From the NCBI RefSeq assembly GCF_018279165.1, contig NZ_CP047289.1, positions 1-64,000 of the forward strand: a stretch of 64,000 bases of DNA, written 5' to 3'. Position 1 is the first letter of the stretch, and every line of letters begins with the position of its first letter. Under the pieces are notes generated by a model, which searched no databases, was not told where the DNA came from, and saw only the letters and a list, made by a program, of their open reading frames with translations. This stretch comes from Falsirhodobacter algicola. Its GTDB lineage: Bacteria > Pseudomonadota > Alphaproteobacteria > Rhodobacterales > Rhodobacteraceae. This document shows, in pieces, positions 27,497 to 36,023 of this stretch. The position numbers and the translations under genes are program-made.

Positions 27497-29025
27497 CAGG
27501 CCTCCATCCCGGCCATCAGAAGGCCGAGGTCGCGTTCGGTGGTGGTGGCGGCGTCGCGCTCGCCCATGATGCGGCCGTCGAACATGACGGCCACGCGGTC
27601 GGACAGGGACATCACCTCGTCCAACTCGACCGAGACGAGGAGGATGGCCTTGCCCTGATCGCGCAGCGCGACGATCTGCTTATGAATGAATTCGATCGCG
27701 CCGATATCGACGCCCCGGGTCGGCTGACCGATCAGAAGAAGGTCGGGATTCCGCTCGATCTCTCGGGCGACGATGATCTTCTGCTGGTTCCCGCCCGAGA
27801 AATGCTTGATCGCAAGGGTCGGCAGCGGCGGGCGCACGTCGAACCGGGCCATCTTGGCGGCGGTGTCGGCCTTCAGCGCGGCATTGTCCGTCAGCGGGCC
27901 GGAGCGGTAATCCTCGTCGCGGTGATAGCCAAAGGCCACGTTCTCCCACGCCGCGAAATCCATGATGCAGCCCAGATGCTGCCGATCCTCGGGGATATGG
28001 GCGACGCCCGCATGGCGGCGGTCCTGCCCGTCCTCGCGGCCCGACAGGTCCAGTTCCCGCCCGTTCAGGCGGACCGAGCCAGTGGCCGTCGCGATGCCGC
28101 CCAGCACCTCCAGAAGTTCGGATTGCCCGTTCCCGGCCACGCCCGCGATGCCGAGGATCTCGCCCCGGCGGATGGAGAGGGAGACGCCCTTCAGCCGTTC
28201 CACCCCGTCGCGCGACACGCGCAGATCGCGCACGTCCAGCACGACCTCGCCGGGCTGTGCGGGCTGTTTGTCCACGCGCAGCAGCACCTTGCGGCCAACC
28301 ATCAACTCGGCCAGCTCGGGCGGGGAGGTGTCCTTCGTGCGGACCGTGGCCACCATCTCGCCGCGCCGCATCACCGACACTTCGTCGGTGATGTCCATGA
28401 TCTCGCGCAGCTTGTGGGTGATCAGGATCACCGTCTTGCCCTGCTCGCGCAGGCCCCGAAGGATGCGGAACAGGTGATCGGCCTCGGGCGGGGTCAGAAC
28501 GCCCGTCGGCTCGTCGAGGATCAGGATGTCGGCCTGACGGTACAGGGCCTTCAGGATCTCCACCCGCTGCTGGTGCCCGACGGACAGATCCTCGATCCGG
28601 GCGTCGGGATCGACCTCCAGCCCGTAATCGGCCGAAAGACGGGCCAGTTCGCGCCGCGCCTTGGCGAGCGAGGGTTGCAGGCGGCGCCCGTCTTCGGCGC
28701 CCAGAATGACGTTTTCCAGAACCGTGAAGTTCTGCACCAGTTTGAAATGCTGGAACACCATGCCGATGCCGGCACGGATGGCCGCCTGGCTGTCGGGGAT
28801 GGGCGTATCACGCCCACCCACCAGAATCTGGCCCGAATCCGCACGGTAGAAGCCGTAGAGAATCGACATGAGCGTCGATTTCCCGGCCCCGTTCTCGCCG
28901 ATGATGCCGTGGATCGAGCCGCGGGCGACACGGATGTGGATATCCTTGTTCGCCTGCACTGGCCCGAAAGCCTTGGAAATGCCGCGCAGTTCGATCGCGG
29001 CTTCGCTATCCGGGCCGTGACGCAT
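27496..29025 (-). CDS. nucleoside ABC transporter ATP-binding protein (two ABC domains)
   Basis: 509 aa tandem ATPase of the sugar/nucleoside class. First domain: Walker A GENGAGKS, signature LSVGHQQRVEILKAL, Walker B DILILDEPTGVL. Second domain: degenerate Walker A GVAGNGQSE, signature FSGGNQQKIIVAREI and LLIGQPTRGVD, the usual asymmetry of RbsA/YufO proteins. Energises the two permeases encoded next. Starts at ATG 29025, overlapping the binding-protein stop by one base. Confidence 0.93.
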   Translation of the reverse strand: MRHGPDSEAAIELRGISKAFGPVQANKDIHIRVARGSIHGIIGENGAGKSTLMSILYGFYRADSGQILVGGRDTPIPDSQAAIRAGIGMVFQHFKLVQNFTVLENVILGAEDGRRLQPSLAKARRELARLSADYGLEVDPDARIEDLSVGHQQRVEILKALYRQADILILDEPTGVLTPPEADHLFRILRGLREQGKTVILITHKLREIMDITDEVSVMRRGEMVATVRTKDTSPPELAELMVGRKVLLRVDKQPAQPGEVVLDVRDLRVSRDGVERLKGVSLSIRRGEILGIAGVAGNGQSELLEVLGGIATATGSVRLNGRELDLSGREDGQDRRHAGVAHIPEDRQHLGCIMDFAAWENVAFGYHRDEDYRSGPLTDNAALKADTAAKMARFDVRPPLPTLAIKHFSGGNQQKIIVAREIERNPDLLLIGQPTRGVDIGAIEFIHKQIVALRDQGKAILLVSVELDEVMSLSDRVAVMFDGRIMGERDAATTTERDLGLLMAGMEA

Positions 29026-30014
29026 CAGAAGCCGGCGATCGGGCAGCTGTCGTCGGTCATGTAGTCATGAACCGAAATCTCGCCTGCGATGATCTTCTGC
29101 GTGGCCTCCTCGACGGCGGCGGACATCTCCGGCGTCACGAGGTCGGCGTTGTTTTCGTCCATGGCAACGGACACGCCCTGATCGGCCAGACCCAGCACCA
29201 CCGTGCCCGGCTCGATCGCCTCGCCTTGCGTGAAGGCGTCATAGACGGCGACATCCACGCGCTTGACCATGGAGGTCAGGACCTGCCCCGGATGCAGCGC
29301 GTTTTGGTTGCTGTCCACGCCGATCGCCAGCACGCCCTCGTCGGCGGCCGCTTGCAGGATGCCGATGCCCGTGCCGCCCGCCCCGTGATAGATCACGTCG
29401 GCGCCGCGGCCGATCTGGGCACGCGCCAACTCGCCGCCGCGGACCGGATCGTTCCATGCCGCGGGGGTGGAGCCGGTCCAGCTGACCAGAACCGTTGCAT
29501 CGGGTTTCGTCGCCTCGACGCCTTGGGCGAAGCCGCAGCCGAATTTGCGGATCAGCGGAATGTCCATGCCGCCGATGAAGCCGACGGTGTCGGTCTTGGA
29601 GGCCATCGCCGCCATGATCCCGGCAAGGTAGGACCCTTGCTCTTCGGAGAAGACGACCGAGCGGACGTTCGGCTCATCGACTTCGGAATCGATGATGACG
29701 AACTTGGTGTCCGGGTAATCCGGCGCGACCTGCGTCAGCACGTCGGCAAAGGAGAAGCCCGTCATGACGATCGGGTTCGACCCCGATTGCGCCAGCCGAC
29801 GCAGCGCCTGTTCGCGTTGCGCTTCGGATTGCATCTCAATCTCGCGGTAGGAGCCGCCGGTGTCCTTCTTCCAACGGTCGGCGCCCATATAAGCGGCTTC
29901 GTTGAAGGATTTGTCGAATTTCCCGCCAAGATCGAAGATCAGCGCCGGGTCGGCCATGGCCGTGCCGGCAGTAAGGGCGAGCGCGGTTGCGCCCAGCAAG
30001 GTCTTGAGTGTCAA
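29025..30014 (-). CDS. BMP-family nucleoside-binding protein of the ABC transporter
   Basis: 329 aa. Signal peptide MTLKTLLGATALALTAGTAMA (cleavage near residue 21) and no lipobox, so a free periplasmic binding protein rather than a lipoprotein. The fold signatures are PALIFDLGGKFDKSFNEAAYMGADRW, VIIDSEVDEPNVRSVVFSEEQGSYLAGIMAA, VGFIGGMDIP and DVIYHGAGGTGIGILQAA, typical of the BmpA/PnrA purine-nucleoside-binding family. First gene of the bmp-ATPase-permease-permease-PNP operon. GGAGGACCCCCC precedes the ATG. Confidence 0.92.
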   Translation of the reverse strand: MTLKTLLGATALALTAGTAMADPALIFDLGGKFDKSFNEAAYMGADRWKKDTGGSYREIEMQSEAQREQALRRLAQSGSNPIVMTGFSFADVLTQVAPDYPDTKFVIIDSEVDEPNVRSVVFSEEQGSYLAGIMAAMASKTDTVGFIGGMDIPLIRKFGCGFAQGVEATKPDATVLVSWTGSTPAAWNDPVRGGELARAQIGRGADVIYHGAGGTGIGILQAAADEGVLAIGVDSNQNALHPGQVLTSMVKRVDVAVYDAFTQGEAIEPGTVVLGLADQGVSVAMDENNADLVTPEMSAAVEEATQKIIAGEISVHDYMTDDSCPIAGF

Positions 30015-30057
30015 GGGGGGTCCTCCATGTTGTTTGCCCGCCAGTATAAACGCCTTC

Positions 30058-30447
30058 CTAGAGAGGGCAACGCATCACGATAGCGTCGTCCGAGCCATAG
30101 TAGCGGGGTCGCACGCCCACGGATCGGAAGCCGTGACGCTCATAGAGGCGGATTGCCTGAAAATTAGTCGCAGCCACTTCCAGAAAGGCCGTCTCCGCCT
30201 GATTCCGGGCCGTGTTCAGGAAGTCGTGAACGAGCCGCGTCGCGACTCCTTGGCGGCGCGCATCGGGGTGGGTGGCGAGGGTCAGAAGCTCCGCCTCCCC
30301 GGCAAGGGCGCGCCCGATCAGAAAGCCCTGCGACTCGGCCAGAAGGAAACCGCCCGCGCCCTCGGCCGAGGCGCGCAGATCGGCCGCGGACCACGGGGCC
30401 GGGCAAATGAAGGAGGCGGCATGGATCGCCGCAAGCTCATCCCACAT
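30058..30447 (-). CDS. rimI: ribosomal-protein-alanine N-acetyltransferase
   Basis: 129 aa GNAT acetyltransferase. Acetyl-CoA loop motif A (LATHPDARRQGVATRLV) with the R/Q-x-x-G-x-A pattern and AFLEVAATNFQAIRLYERHGFRSVGVRPRYY in motif B are characteristic of RimI, which acetylates the N terminus of ribosomal protein S18 in E. coli. Its start overlaps the tsaB end by 11 bp, the widespread tsaB-rimI pairing. Stops with TAG about 40 bp before the nucleoside-binding protein gene. Confidence 0.88.
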   Translation of the reverse strand: MWDELAAIHAASFICPAPWSAADLRASAEGAGGFLLAESQGFLIGRALAGEAELLTLATHPDARRQGVATRLVHDFLNTARNQAETAFLEVAATNFQAIRLYERHGFRSVGVRPRYYGSDDAIVMRCPL

Positions 30448-31015
30448 CCAGCATCACCGGCGGCGGATCCGACGGGGGGGCCGCATCGGCGCCGCGCAGA
30501 TAGAACGGCGCGGGCCGCCCCGAGGGGTCGCGCAGGGACGCGACGCGGGCGATGGCTTCGGCGATGGGGAACACAGCCGGATGCTGCGGGCCGGGGGGGA
30601 TATCCTCGGCAAGGCGGGCGGGCGTGTCCGGGCCGAAGGTCTGGACATAGAAGGCACCGCGGCGGGCATCCTCGGCCACGACCAGCGGGCGGGGAAGGCC
30701 ATGGGCACGCGCCTCCAGCGTGGTGACGCCGATCGCGGGAATGCCAAGCCCCATCGACAGCCCGCGCGCCGCCGCCACCGCGATGCGCACGCCGGTGAAA
30801 TTGCCCGGACCGGTTCCGACGGCCAGCGCGGTCAGATCGCCCCAGCCATGCCCCCCCGCGGCCAGAACCTCCTCCAGCAGGGGAATCAGGCGTTCGGCCT
30901 GACCTTTGGCCATCGGCTCCTCGGCCATGGCCAGAAGGGTGTCGCCCCGCAGCAAAGCGGCCGCGCAATGCGCGGCCGATGTGTCGAAGCCAAGGATCAG
31001 GGCATCAGGCGGCAA
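30437..31015 (-). CDS. tsaB: tRNA threonylcarbamoyladenosine biosynthesis protein TsaB
   Basis: 192 aa ASKHA-fold protein. LILGFDTSAAHCAAALL and LTALAVGTGPGNFTGVRIAVAAARGLSMGLGIPAIGVTTLE are diagnostic for TsaB, the inactive Kae1 homologue that scaffolds TsaD and TsaE for t6A37 synthesis on ANN-decoding tRNAs. Shorter than E. coli TsaB (231 aa), mainly at the C terminus. Overlaps rimI downstream and the NfuA-like gene upstream by 11 bp each. Confidence 0.92.
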   Translation of the reverse strand: MPPDALILGFDTSAAHCAAALLRGDTLLAMAEEPMAKGQAERLIPLLEEVLAAGGHGWGDLTALAVGTGPGNFTGVRIAVAAARGLSMGLGIPAIGVTTLEARAHGLPRPLVVAEDARRGAFYVQTFGPDTPARLAEDIPPGPQHPAVFPIAEAIARVASLRDPSGRPAPFYLRGADAAPPSDPPPVMLDVG

Positions 31016-31562
31016 CCGGACGAACCTCCAGCACCTCGGGGATGTAGTGGCGCAGCAGGTTCTCGATCCCCATCTTCAGCGTCAGCGTGGAGGAGGGGCA
31101 GCCCGCGCAGGCACCCTGCATATGCAGATAGACGATGCCGCGATCGAAGCCGTGGAACGTGATGTCGCCGCCATCCTGCGCCACTGCGGGGCGCACGCGC
31201 GTATCCAGCAACTCCTTGATCTGGGCCACGATGTCGCCATCCTCGCCGGTATGCTCGGCATGGGCGGCGGCGCGTTCGCCGCGGATCACCGGCTCGCCGG
31301 ATTGGTAATGCTCCATGATGGCGCCAAGGACGGCGGGCTTCACATGGTCCCATTCGCGGCCTTCGATCTTCGTGACGGTCACGAAGTCATGGCCGAAGAA
31401 CACGCCGGCCACGCCGCCCACGGCGAAGATGCGCCGGGCAAGGGGCGAGGTGGTGGTGGAATCCTCGGTCGGGAAATCGGCGGTGCCGACATCCAGCACC
31501 TGCTGGCCCGGCAGGAATTTCAGCGTGGCGGGGTTCGGGGTCGGTTCGGTCTGGATGAACAT
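31005..31562 (-). CDS. NifU-family Fe-S scaffold protein (NfuA-like)
   Basis: 185 aa. N-terminal Nfu_N domain (MFIQTEPTPNPATLKFLPGQ, VGGVAGVFFGHDFVTVTK) and C-terminal NifU domain (RPAVAQDGGDITFHGF) with the CxxC pair C152-A-G-C155 that binds a 4Fe-4S cluster across a dimer. Delivers Fe-S clusters to client proteins; relevant clients in the window include SdhB. This Nfu_N-NifU arrangement is the mitochondrial/alphaproteobacterial NFU1 type. Overlaps tsaB by 11 bp. Confidence 0.92.
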   Translation of the reverse strand: MFIQTEPTPNPATLKFLPGQQVLDVGTADFPTEDSTTTSPLARRIFAVGGVAGVFFGHDFVTVTKIEGREWDHVKPAVLGAIMEHYQSGEPVIRGERAAAHAEHTGEDGDIVAQIKELLDTRVRPAVAQDGGDITFHGFDRGIVYLHMQGACAGCPSSTLTLKMGIENLLRHYIPEVLEVRPVAA

Positions 31563-31643
31563 GGGGCAGCCTCCAAGGTTGCCCCCGATATGCGCCCGAA
31601 GCCCGGTGCTGTCAAGTTTTGGAACGATTCCAGATCGGGGCGA

Positions 31644-32099
31644 TCAGGTGATCGCCTCCAGCCGTTCCTTGGTCATGTCGCCGGGCACGATGGTGACGGG
31701 GATGGGCAGGGTGCCCGCATTGCGCGTCATCTGCGTGACGAGGGGGCCGGGGCTTCCCTTCTCCACGCCCGCGCCGAGCACGAGGATGCCGATCCGCGTA
31801 TCCTCGGCCACCAGCTTCAGGATCTCGTCGCCGGCATTGCCCTCGCGCACGACGAGTTCGGGGTCCACGCCCTGCCGGTCGCGCATCCATTTGGCGAACA
31901 CCTCGTAATGGGCTTCGATGCGTTCGCGCGCCTCGGCGCGCATCACATCGGCCACGCCCATGAAATGCTGCATATCCTCCTGCGGGATGGTGGCCAGAAT
32001 GACCACGCCGCCGCCGGTGTGCCGGGCGCGGAACGCGGCATAGCGCATGGCGTTCAGACATTCGCGGCTGTCGTCAAGGACGACCAGAAACTTGCGCAT
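31644..32099 (-). CDS. universal stress protein (UspA family)
   Basis: 151 aa single Usp domain. MRKFLVVLDDSRECLNAMRYAAFRA starts the fold; the nucleotide-binding pattern G-x2-G-x9-G is only partly kept (LGAGVEKGSPGPLVTQMTRNAGTLPIPVTIVPG). Function in stress survival or ATP sensing is family knowledge. ATG 32099 follows GGGGGATACAACC. Lies about 80 bp upstream of the NfuA-like gene on the same strand. Confidence 0.82.
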   Translation of the reverse strand: MRKFLVVLDDSRECLNAMRYAAFRARHTGGGVVILATIPQEDMQHFMGVADVMRAEARERIEAHYEVFAKWMRDRQGVDPELVVREGNAGDEILKLVAEDTRIGILVLGAGVEKGSPGPLVTQMTRNAGTLPIPVTIVPGDMTKERLEAIT

Positions 32100-32152
32100 G
32101 GTTGTATCCCCCTTGGCCGATGATGGGCACCCGACGTGCAAATGCAAGCCGA

Positions 32153-33013
32153 TCAGCGCGAATGCGCGAAATCGAGGTACAGCTCGCGCACCTTCCGCGT
32201 CACCGGGCCATGGGCGTATTCGGTGTCGTCGAAGCGGGTGACGGCCTGCACCTTGGCGAAGTTGCCCGACAGGAACACCTCGTCGGCGGCATGCACATCC
32301 TCGAAGGTCAGCACGGTCTCGTGCACCTCCACCCCTTCGGCGCGCAGGTTGGCGATGTGGCGGGTGCGGGTGATGCCCGACAGGAAGGTGCCGTTGGGGA
32401 TGGGCGTGAACACCGCGCCGTCCTTCACCACGAAGACGTTGGCCGTCGCGGTTTCGGCGACATTGCCCATCGCATCGGCGACCAGCGCATTGCTGAACCC
32501 CTTGCGCCGCGCCTCCACCAGCATCCGCGCGTTGTTGGGATAGAGCGCGCCGGCCTTGGCGTTGCAGACCGAATCCTCCAGCACGGGGCGGCGGAAGCGG
32601 GTGCGGGTCAGCGTGGTGGCCCGGTCGGCCGGCGGCATGGGCACTGCCTCGAGGCAGATGGCGAAGGCGGTGGAATCCTCGGCCGGGGCGACGCCCACAT
32701 CCGATCCGTCCACGGCCCAGTACATCGGGCGGATATAGACCGCCTCGTCCGTGCCATAGGGGGTGAGCCCGTCGCGGATGATCGCCACCATCTCCGCCGG
32801 ATCGACGGTGGGGGTGATCATCAGCGCCTCGGCCGAGCGGTTCAGGCGCGCGCAGTGCAGATCCAGATCCGGGGCCACACCGTCGAACAGCCGCGCGCCG
32901 TCGAACACGTTGGACCCTTGCCACAGGCCGTGATCGGCGGCCTTCATGACCGGGATGTCGCCCTCGTGCCACGCCCCGTCGAACCATGTGCGGATATGGG
33001 TGCCGAATGCCAT
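32153..33013 (-). CDS. class IV PLP aminotransferase, branched-chain-amino-acid type
   Basis: 286 aa, fold type IV. The N-terminal WFDGAWHEGDIPVMKAADHGLWQGSNVFDG is typical of IlvE-like enzymes, K153 in VCNAKAGALYPNN is the PLP lysine, and GNVAETATANVFVVKDGAVFTP and FLSGITRTRHI bind the cofactor phosphate and substrate carboxylate. It is annotated as IlvE-like; D-amino-acid transaminase or aminodeoxychorismate lyase activity cannot be excluded from sequence alone. Several upstream in-frame codons exist but homology starts at MAFGTHIRTW (ATG 33013, GGAGGGCGATC upstream). Confidence 0.85.
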   Translation of the reverse strand: MAFGTHIRTWFDGAWHEGDIPVMKAADHGLWQGSNVFDGARLFDGVAPDLDLHCARLNRSAEALMITPTVDPAEMVAIIRDGLTPYGTDEAVYIRPMYWAVDGSDVGVAPAEDSTAFAICLEAVPMPPADRATTLTRTRFRRPVLEDSVCNAKAGALYPNNARMLVEARRKGFSNALVADAMGNVAETATANVFVVKDGAVFTPIPNGTFLSGITRTRHIANLRAEGVEVHETVLTFEDVHAADEVFLSGNFAKVQAVTRFDDTEYAHGPVTRKVRELYLDFAHSR

Positions 33014-33182
33014 GATCGCCCTCCTTGCTGCCGGGTGGTTAGACCACCGGCGGGGCAAAGGGGCAAGGGGGCGCCTCCGGGCGTGTCTGGGGGACAGGGG
33101 ATGCCCGGAGACGCAGGTCACGGGGGAAATGCATCGCGACCTCGATCTTCCTGCACCGATTCGGACACGCTTTGATGACGGA

Positions 33183-34229
33183 TCAGCGCGCAAGCCGCCG
33201 AAGCAGGCGCAGTGCGGCGGTATGCCCCAGATGCGCCGCCATGCCCATCAGCGCCGCCGCGATGCCCCACAGACCGGCGGCAAGCCCGATCGCGATGTTC
33301 GACAGCCGCGCCGTCGCCCGCAGGAACCGTGCCTTGCCCAGCACCTCCATCCGGCCGACCGTGCGCGGGCCAAGCGCCTCGGCGGCGTTCGCGATGCGCC
33401 GCGCATCGTCCGGGCCGTCGATATGGCGCAGAAGGGCCAGCGTCTCCACCGTGGGCAGCGCGCCTTCGAGGCGGTTGACCTCGCGCACCGTCTCCGTCAG
33501 CGGGCCAAGCGTTCCGGGACGCACCGCCCGGCGCAGATCGCCCGTCCGGCGCAGCGCGGACCAGTCCAGCCCCTCGCGCGCCGCCCGCTGCAGCATCGCC
33601 GTCATCGGGGGGGAGAGAAGGCGCATGCCGCGCGCGGTCTTCACCGCTGCCGCCCCGGCCTTCAGCGTCAGGCTGGTGCCGCCGCTGGCCAGCACGAGGG
33701 CCGTCGCACCGAGGCCCACCGCCGACAGCGCGACCGTCACCGGATCGACCTCCTCCCCCGCGGCGTAATGCATCCCTTCGCGCGCGAGGTCCTTCACATC
33801 GCCGATCCCGGTCAGCATCGGCGCTTGGCACAAGAGTTCCGCCGAAAGGCGGCATTGGGCGATGTCCCATGCGCAGGCCGCGCAAGTGCTGGCACGGGCG
33901 GCGATGCTGAAATCGGCGTCGCGGGCGGCCTCGACCGCCGCCATGTCGTAGGGAAGGCCGCGTTCGCGCGCCACATCCGTCACCGCGTCGATCGCGACCC
34001 AGTTGCGCGGCTCTTCGGCCAGAAGGGCGGTCAGGCGTTCGGCGATGCGGGCCGGGGTGGCGGCGGCGGCCATCTCGCGGTCCATGGCGGCGGCGATGGC
34101 GGCGGTGGCCCGATCCGCAAAGGGCCGCAGCGCGGGATCGCGCGCGATGCGGATCATCGAGGCCGCCGCCAGCACCAGCGACAGCGCCAGCAGTGCCGTC
34201 AGCCCCGCCCGCGCCGCGCGCCGCAGCAT
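33183..34229 (-). CDS. membrane protein of unknown function with a four-Cys cluster
   Basis: 348 aa, family not recognised. N-terminal membrane segment (about 8-26), an Ala-rich helical region, a cysteine cluster C116-x2-C119-x6-C126-x7-C134, a second hydrophobic stretch (about 164-184), a basic helical part (190-310) and a C-terminal hydrophobic segment (about 311-335). If the cluster is extracytoplasmic it could form disulfides; if cytoplasmic, a zinc site. The ATG shares one base with the trpS stop (TGATG), so it is translated with trpS. A gene at this spot seems common in Rhodobacterales (recollection, not checked). Confidence 0.75.
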   Translation of the reverse strand: MLRRAARAGLTALLALSLVLAAASMIRIARDPALRPFADRATAAIAAAMDREMAAAATPARIAERLTALLAEEPRNWVAIDAVTDVARERGLPYDMAAVEAARDADFSIAARASTCAACAWDIAQCRLSAELLCQAPMLTGIGDVKDLAREGMHYAAGEEVDPVTVALSAVGLGATALVLASGGTSLTLKAGAAAVKTARGMRLLSPPMTAMLQRAAREGLDWSALRRTGDLRRAVRPGTLGPLTETVREVNRLEGALPTVETLALLRHIDGPDDARRIANAAEALGPRTVGRMEVLGKARFLRATARLSNIAIGLAAGLWGIAAALMGMAAHLGHTAALRLLRRLAR

Positions 34230-35272
34230 CAGACCTGACGCGACCGGATCATCCCGACGATGTCCTGCACATCGCTCAGGATCGGGGCGGCGATGGCATC
34301 CGCCCGTTCGGCCCCGCGGCCAAGGATCGCGTCGATCTCGTCGGGTTCGGCCAGCAGGCGGTTCATCTCGGCGGTGATCGGGCCGATGGTGGCGACCGCG
34401 AGATCGGCCAGCGCCGGTTTGAAGGTGCCGAACTGCGCCCCGGCATGTTCCGCCACCACCTGTTCCGGGCTCATCCCGGCCAAGGCGGCATAGATGTTCA
34501 CGAGGTTGCGCGCATCGGGCCGCTCCGCCAGCCCCTCGATCGAGGAGGGCAGGGGTTCGGCATCGGTCTTGGCCTTGCGGATCTTCTTGGCGATGGTGTC
34601 GGCATCGTCGGTCAGGTTGATGCGGCTCTGATCCGAGGGGTCGGATTTCGACATCTTCTTCGTGCCGTCGCGCAGGGACATCACGCGCGTCGCCGGCCCT
34701 TCGATCAGCGGCTGCGGCATGGGGAAGAAGTCCACGCCGTAATCGTGGTTGAACTTGGCCGCGATGTCGCGCGTCAACTCGATATGCTGCTTCTGATCCT
34801 CGCCCACCGGCACATGCGTCGCTTTGAAGGCGAGGATGTCGGCCGCCATCAGCGATGGATAGGCCAGCAGCCCCAGCGACGAATTTTCGCTGTTGGCACC
34901 GGCCTTGTCCTTGAACTGGGTCATCCGGTACATCCAGCCGATCCGCGCGACGCAGTTCAGGATCCACCCCAATTCGGCATGGGCGCGCACTTGGCTCTGA
35001 TTATAGAGGATGGAGCGTTTCGGATCGATCCCCGAGGCGATGTAGGCGGCGGCCACTTCGCGCGTCTGGCGGCGCAGCGTCGCCGGGTCCTGCCAGACGG
35101 TGATGGCATGCAGGTCCACGACGCAATACAGCGTCTCGATCCCTTCGTCCTGCTTTTGCGCAAACCGTTTCAGCGCACCGAGATAGTTGCCCAGCGTGAG
35201 GCTCCCCGAGGGTTGGATACCCGAGAAGATGCGCGTCGGGAAAGCCTGAGGCGTTTGGACCGGCTCGGCCAT
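34229..35272 (-). CDS. trpS: tryptophanyl-tRNA synthetase
   Basis: 347 aa class I synthetase. [19 protein letters not shown] carries the HIGH-like TLGN motif; [18 protein letters not shown] is the tryptophan-adenylate region; [10 protein letters not shown] is an intact KMSKS loop. Charges tRNA-Trp. Its last base overlaps the start of the unknown Cys-cluster membrane protein. Divergent from the rhomboid-like gene across about 70 bp. Confidence 0.96.
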   Translation of the reverse strand: MAEPVQTPQAFPTRIFSGIQPSGSLTLGNYLGALKRFAQKQDEGIETLYCVVDLHAITVWQDPATLRRQTREVAAAYIASGIDPKRSILYNQSQVRAHAELGWILNCVARIGWMYRMTQFKDKAGANSENSSLGLLAYPSLMAADILAFKATHVPVGEDQKQHIELTRDIAAKFNHDYGVDFFPMPQPLIEGPATRVMSLRDGTKKMSKSDPSDQSRINLTDDADTIAKKIRKAKTDAEPLPSSIEGLAERPDARNLVNIYAALAGMSPEQVVAEHAGAQFGTFKPALADLAVATIGPITAEMNRLLAEPDEIDAILGRGAERADAIAAPILSDVQDIVGMIRSRQV

Positions 35273-35345
35273 GATGTGAACTCCGTCTGGATTGTGTCAG
35301 GCCTTTGGCTTATCGCTTGGGCCCGACACAAGGCAAGGGAAAGCG

Positions 35346-36023
35346 ATGCAGAACGAAGGTCCGATCAATCCGCTGCCATGGGTGGTGTGGCTGCTGGCCC
35401 TACCGGTGATCGCGCTCGAACTCGTCTTTGCGCTGGGCCAATCGGGGCTGGCGGGGGATCCGGCCTCGGTCGGCTGGCGGCTGGAGGCGCTGCAACGCTT
35501 CGCCTATTCGCCGCCGCTGTTCCGCGCCATGTGGGCGATGGGGGAATGGCCCCCGGCGCAGGTGATGCGCATCTTCCTCTATCCCTTCGTGCAGGGATCG
35601 GTCACGCAGGCGGTGTTCGGCACGGTGTTTCTGCTGGCGCTGGGCAAGATGGTGGCCGAGGCGTTCCGCCCTTGGGCCGTTCTGGTGGTGTTCTTCGGCG
35701 CGGGCATCGTGGGTGCGCTGGCCTTCACGGCCTTTCCGCCCGGCAATGCGCTGCCGCTCTTTGGGGCCTATCCGCCGGTCTATGGGCTGATCGGGGCCTT
35801 CACCTTCCTGCTGTGGACGCGGCTGGCGGGGTCGGGCACGCAGTACCGGGCGTTTTCGCTGATCGGGCTGCTGATGGGGGTGCAACTGCTGTTCGCGGCG
35901 CTGTTCGGCGGTGGTTTCGAATGGGTGGCGGACCTTGCGGGCTTCGCCACCGGCTTTCTTCTGTCCTTCGTGGTCAGCCCCGGCGGCCTTGCGCAGATCC
36001 GGGCGCGCCTGCGTCAGCGCTGA
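35346..36023 (+). CDS. rhomboid-fold membrane protein lacking the catalytic Ser/His (pseudoprotease)
   Basis: 225 aa, six to seven membrane helices. The rhomboid landmarks are present: an L1-loop region, the helix 4 segment GAYPPVYGLIGAF (140-152), and VADLAGFATGFLL (194-206). In active rhomboids helix 4 reads GxSG with the nucleophilic Ser; here the position is Tyr142 followed by Pro. The helix 6 catalytic His is Asp196. It is therefore probably proteolytically dead, acting as a binding or chaperone-like member of the family. ATG 35346 follows CAAGGGAAAGCG. Its 3' end overlaps the convergent murJ by 10 bp. Confidence 0.8.
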   Translation: MQNEGPINPLPWVVWLLALPVIALELVFALGQSGLAGDPASVGWRLEALQRFAYSPPLFRAMWAMGEWPPAQVMRIFLYPFVQGSVTQAVFGTVFLLALGKMVAEAFRPWAVLVVFFGAGIVGALAFTAFPPGNALPLFGAYPPVYGLIGAFTFLLWTRLAGSGTQYRAFSLIGLLMGVQLLFAALFGGGFEWVADLAGFATGFLLSFVVSPGGLAQIRARLRQR

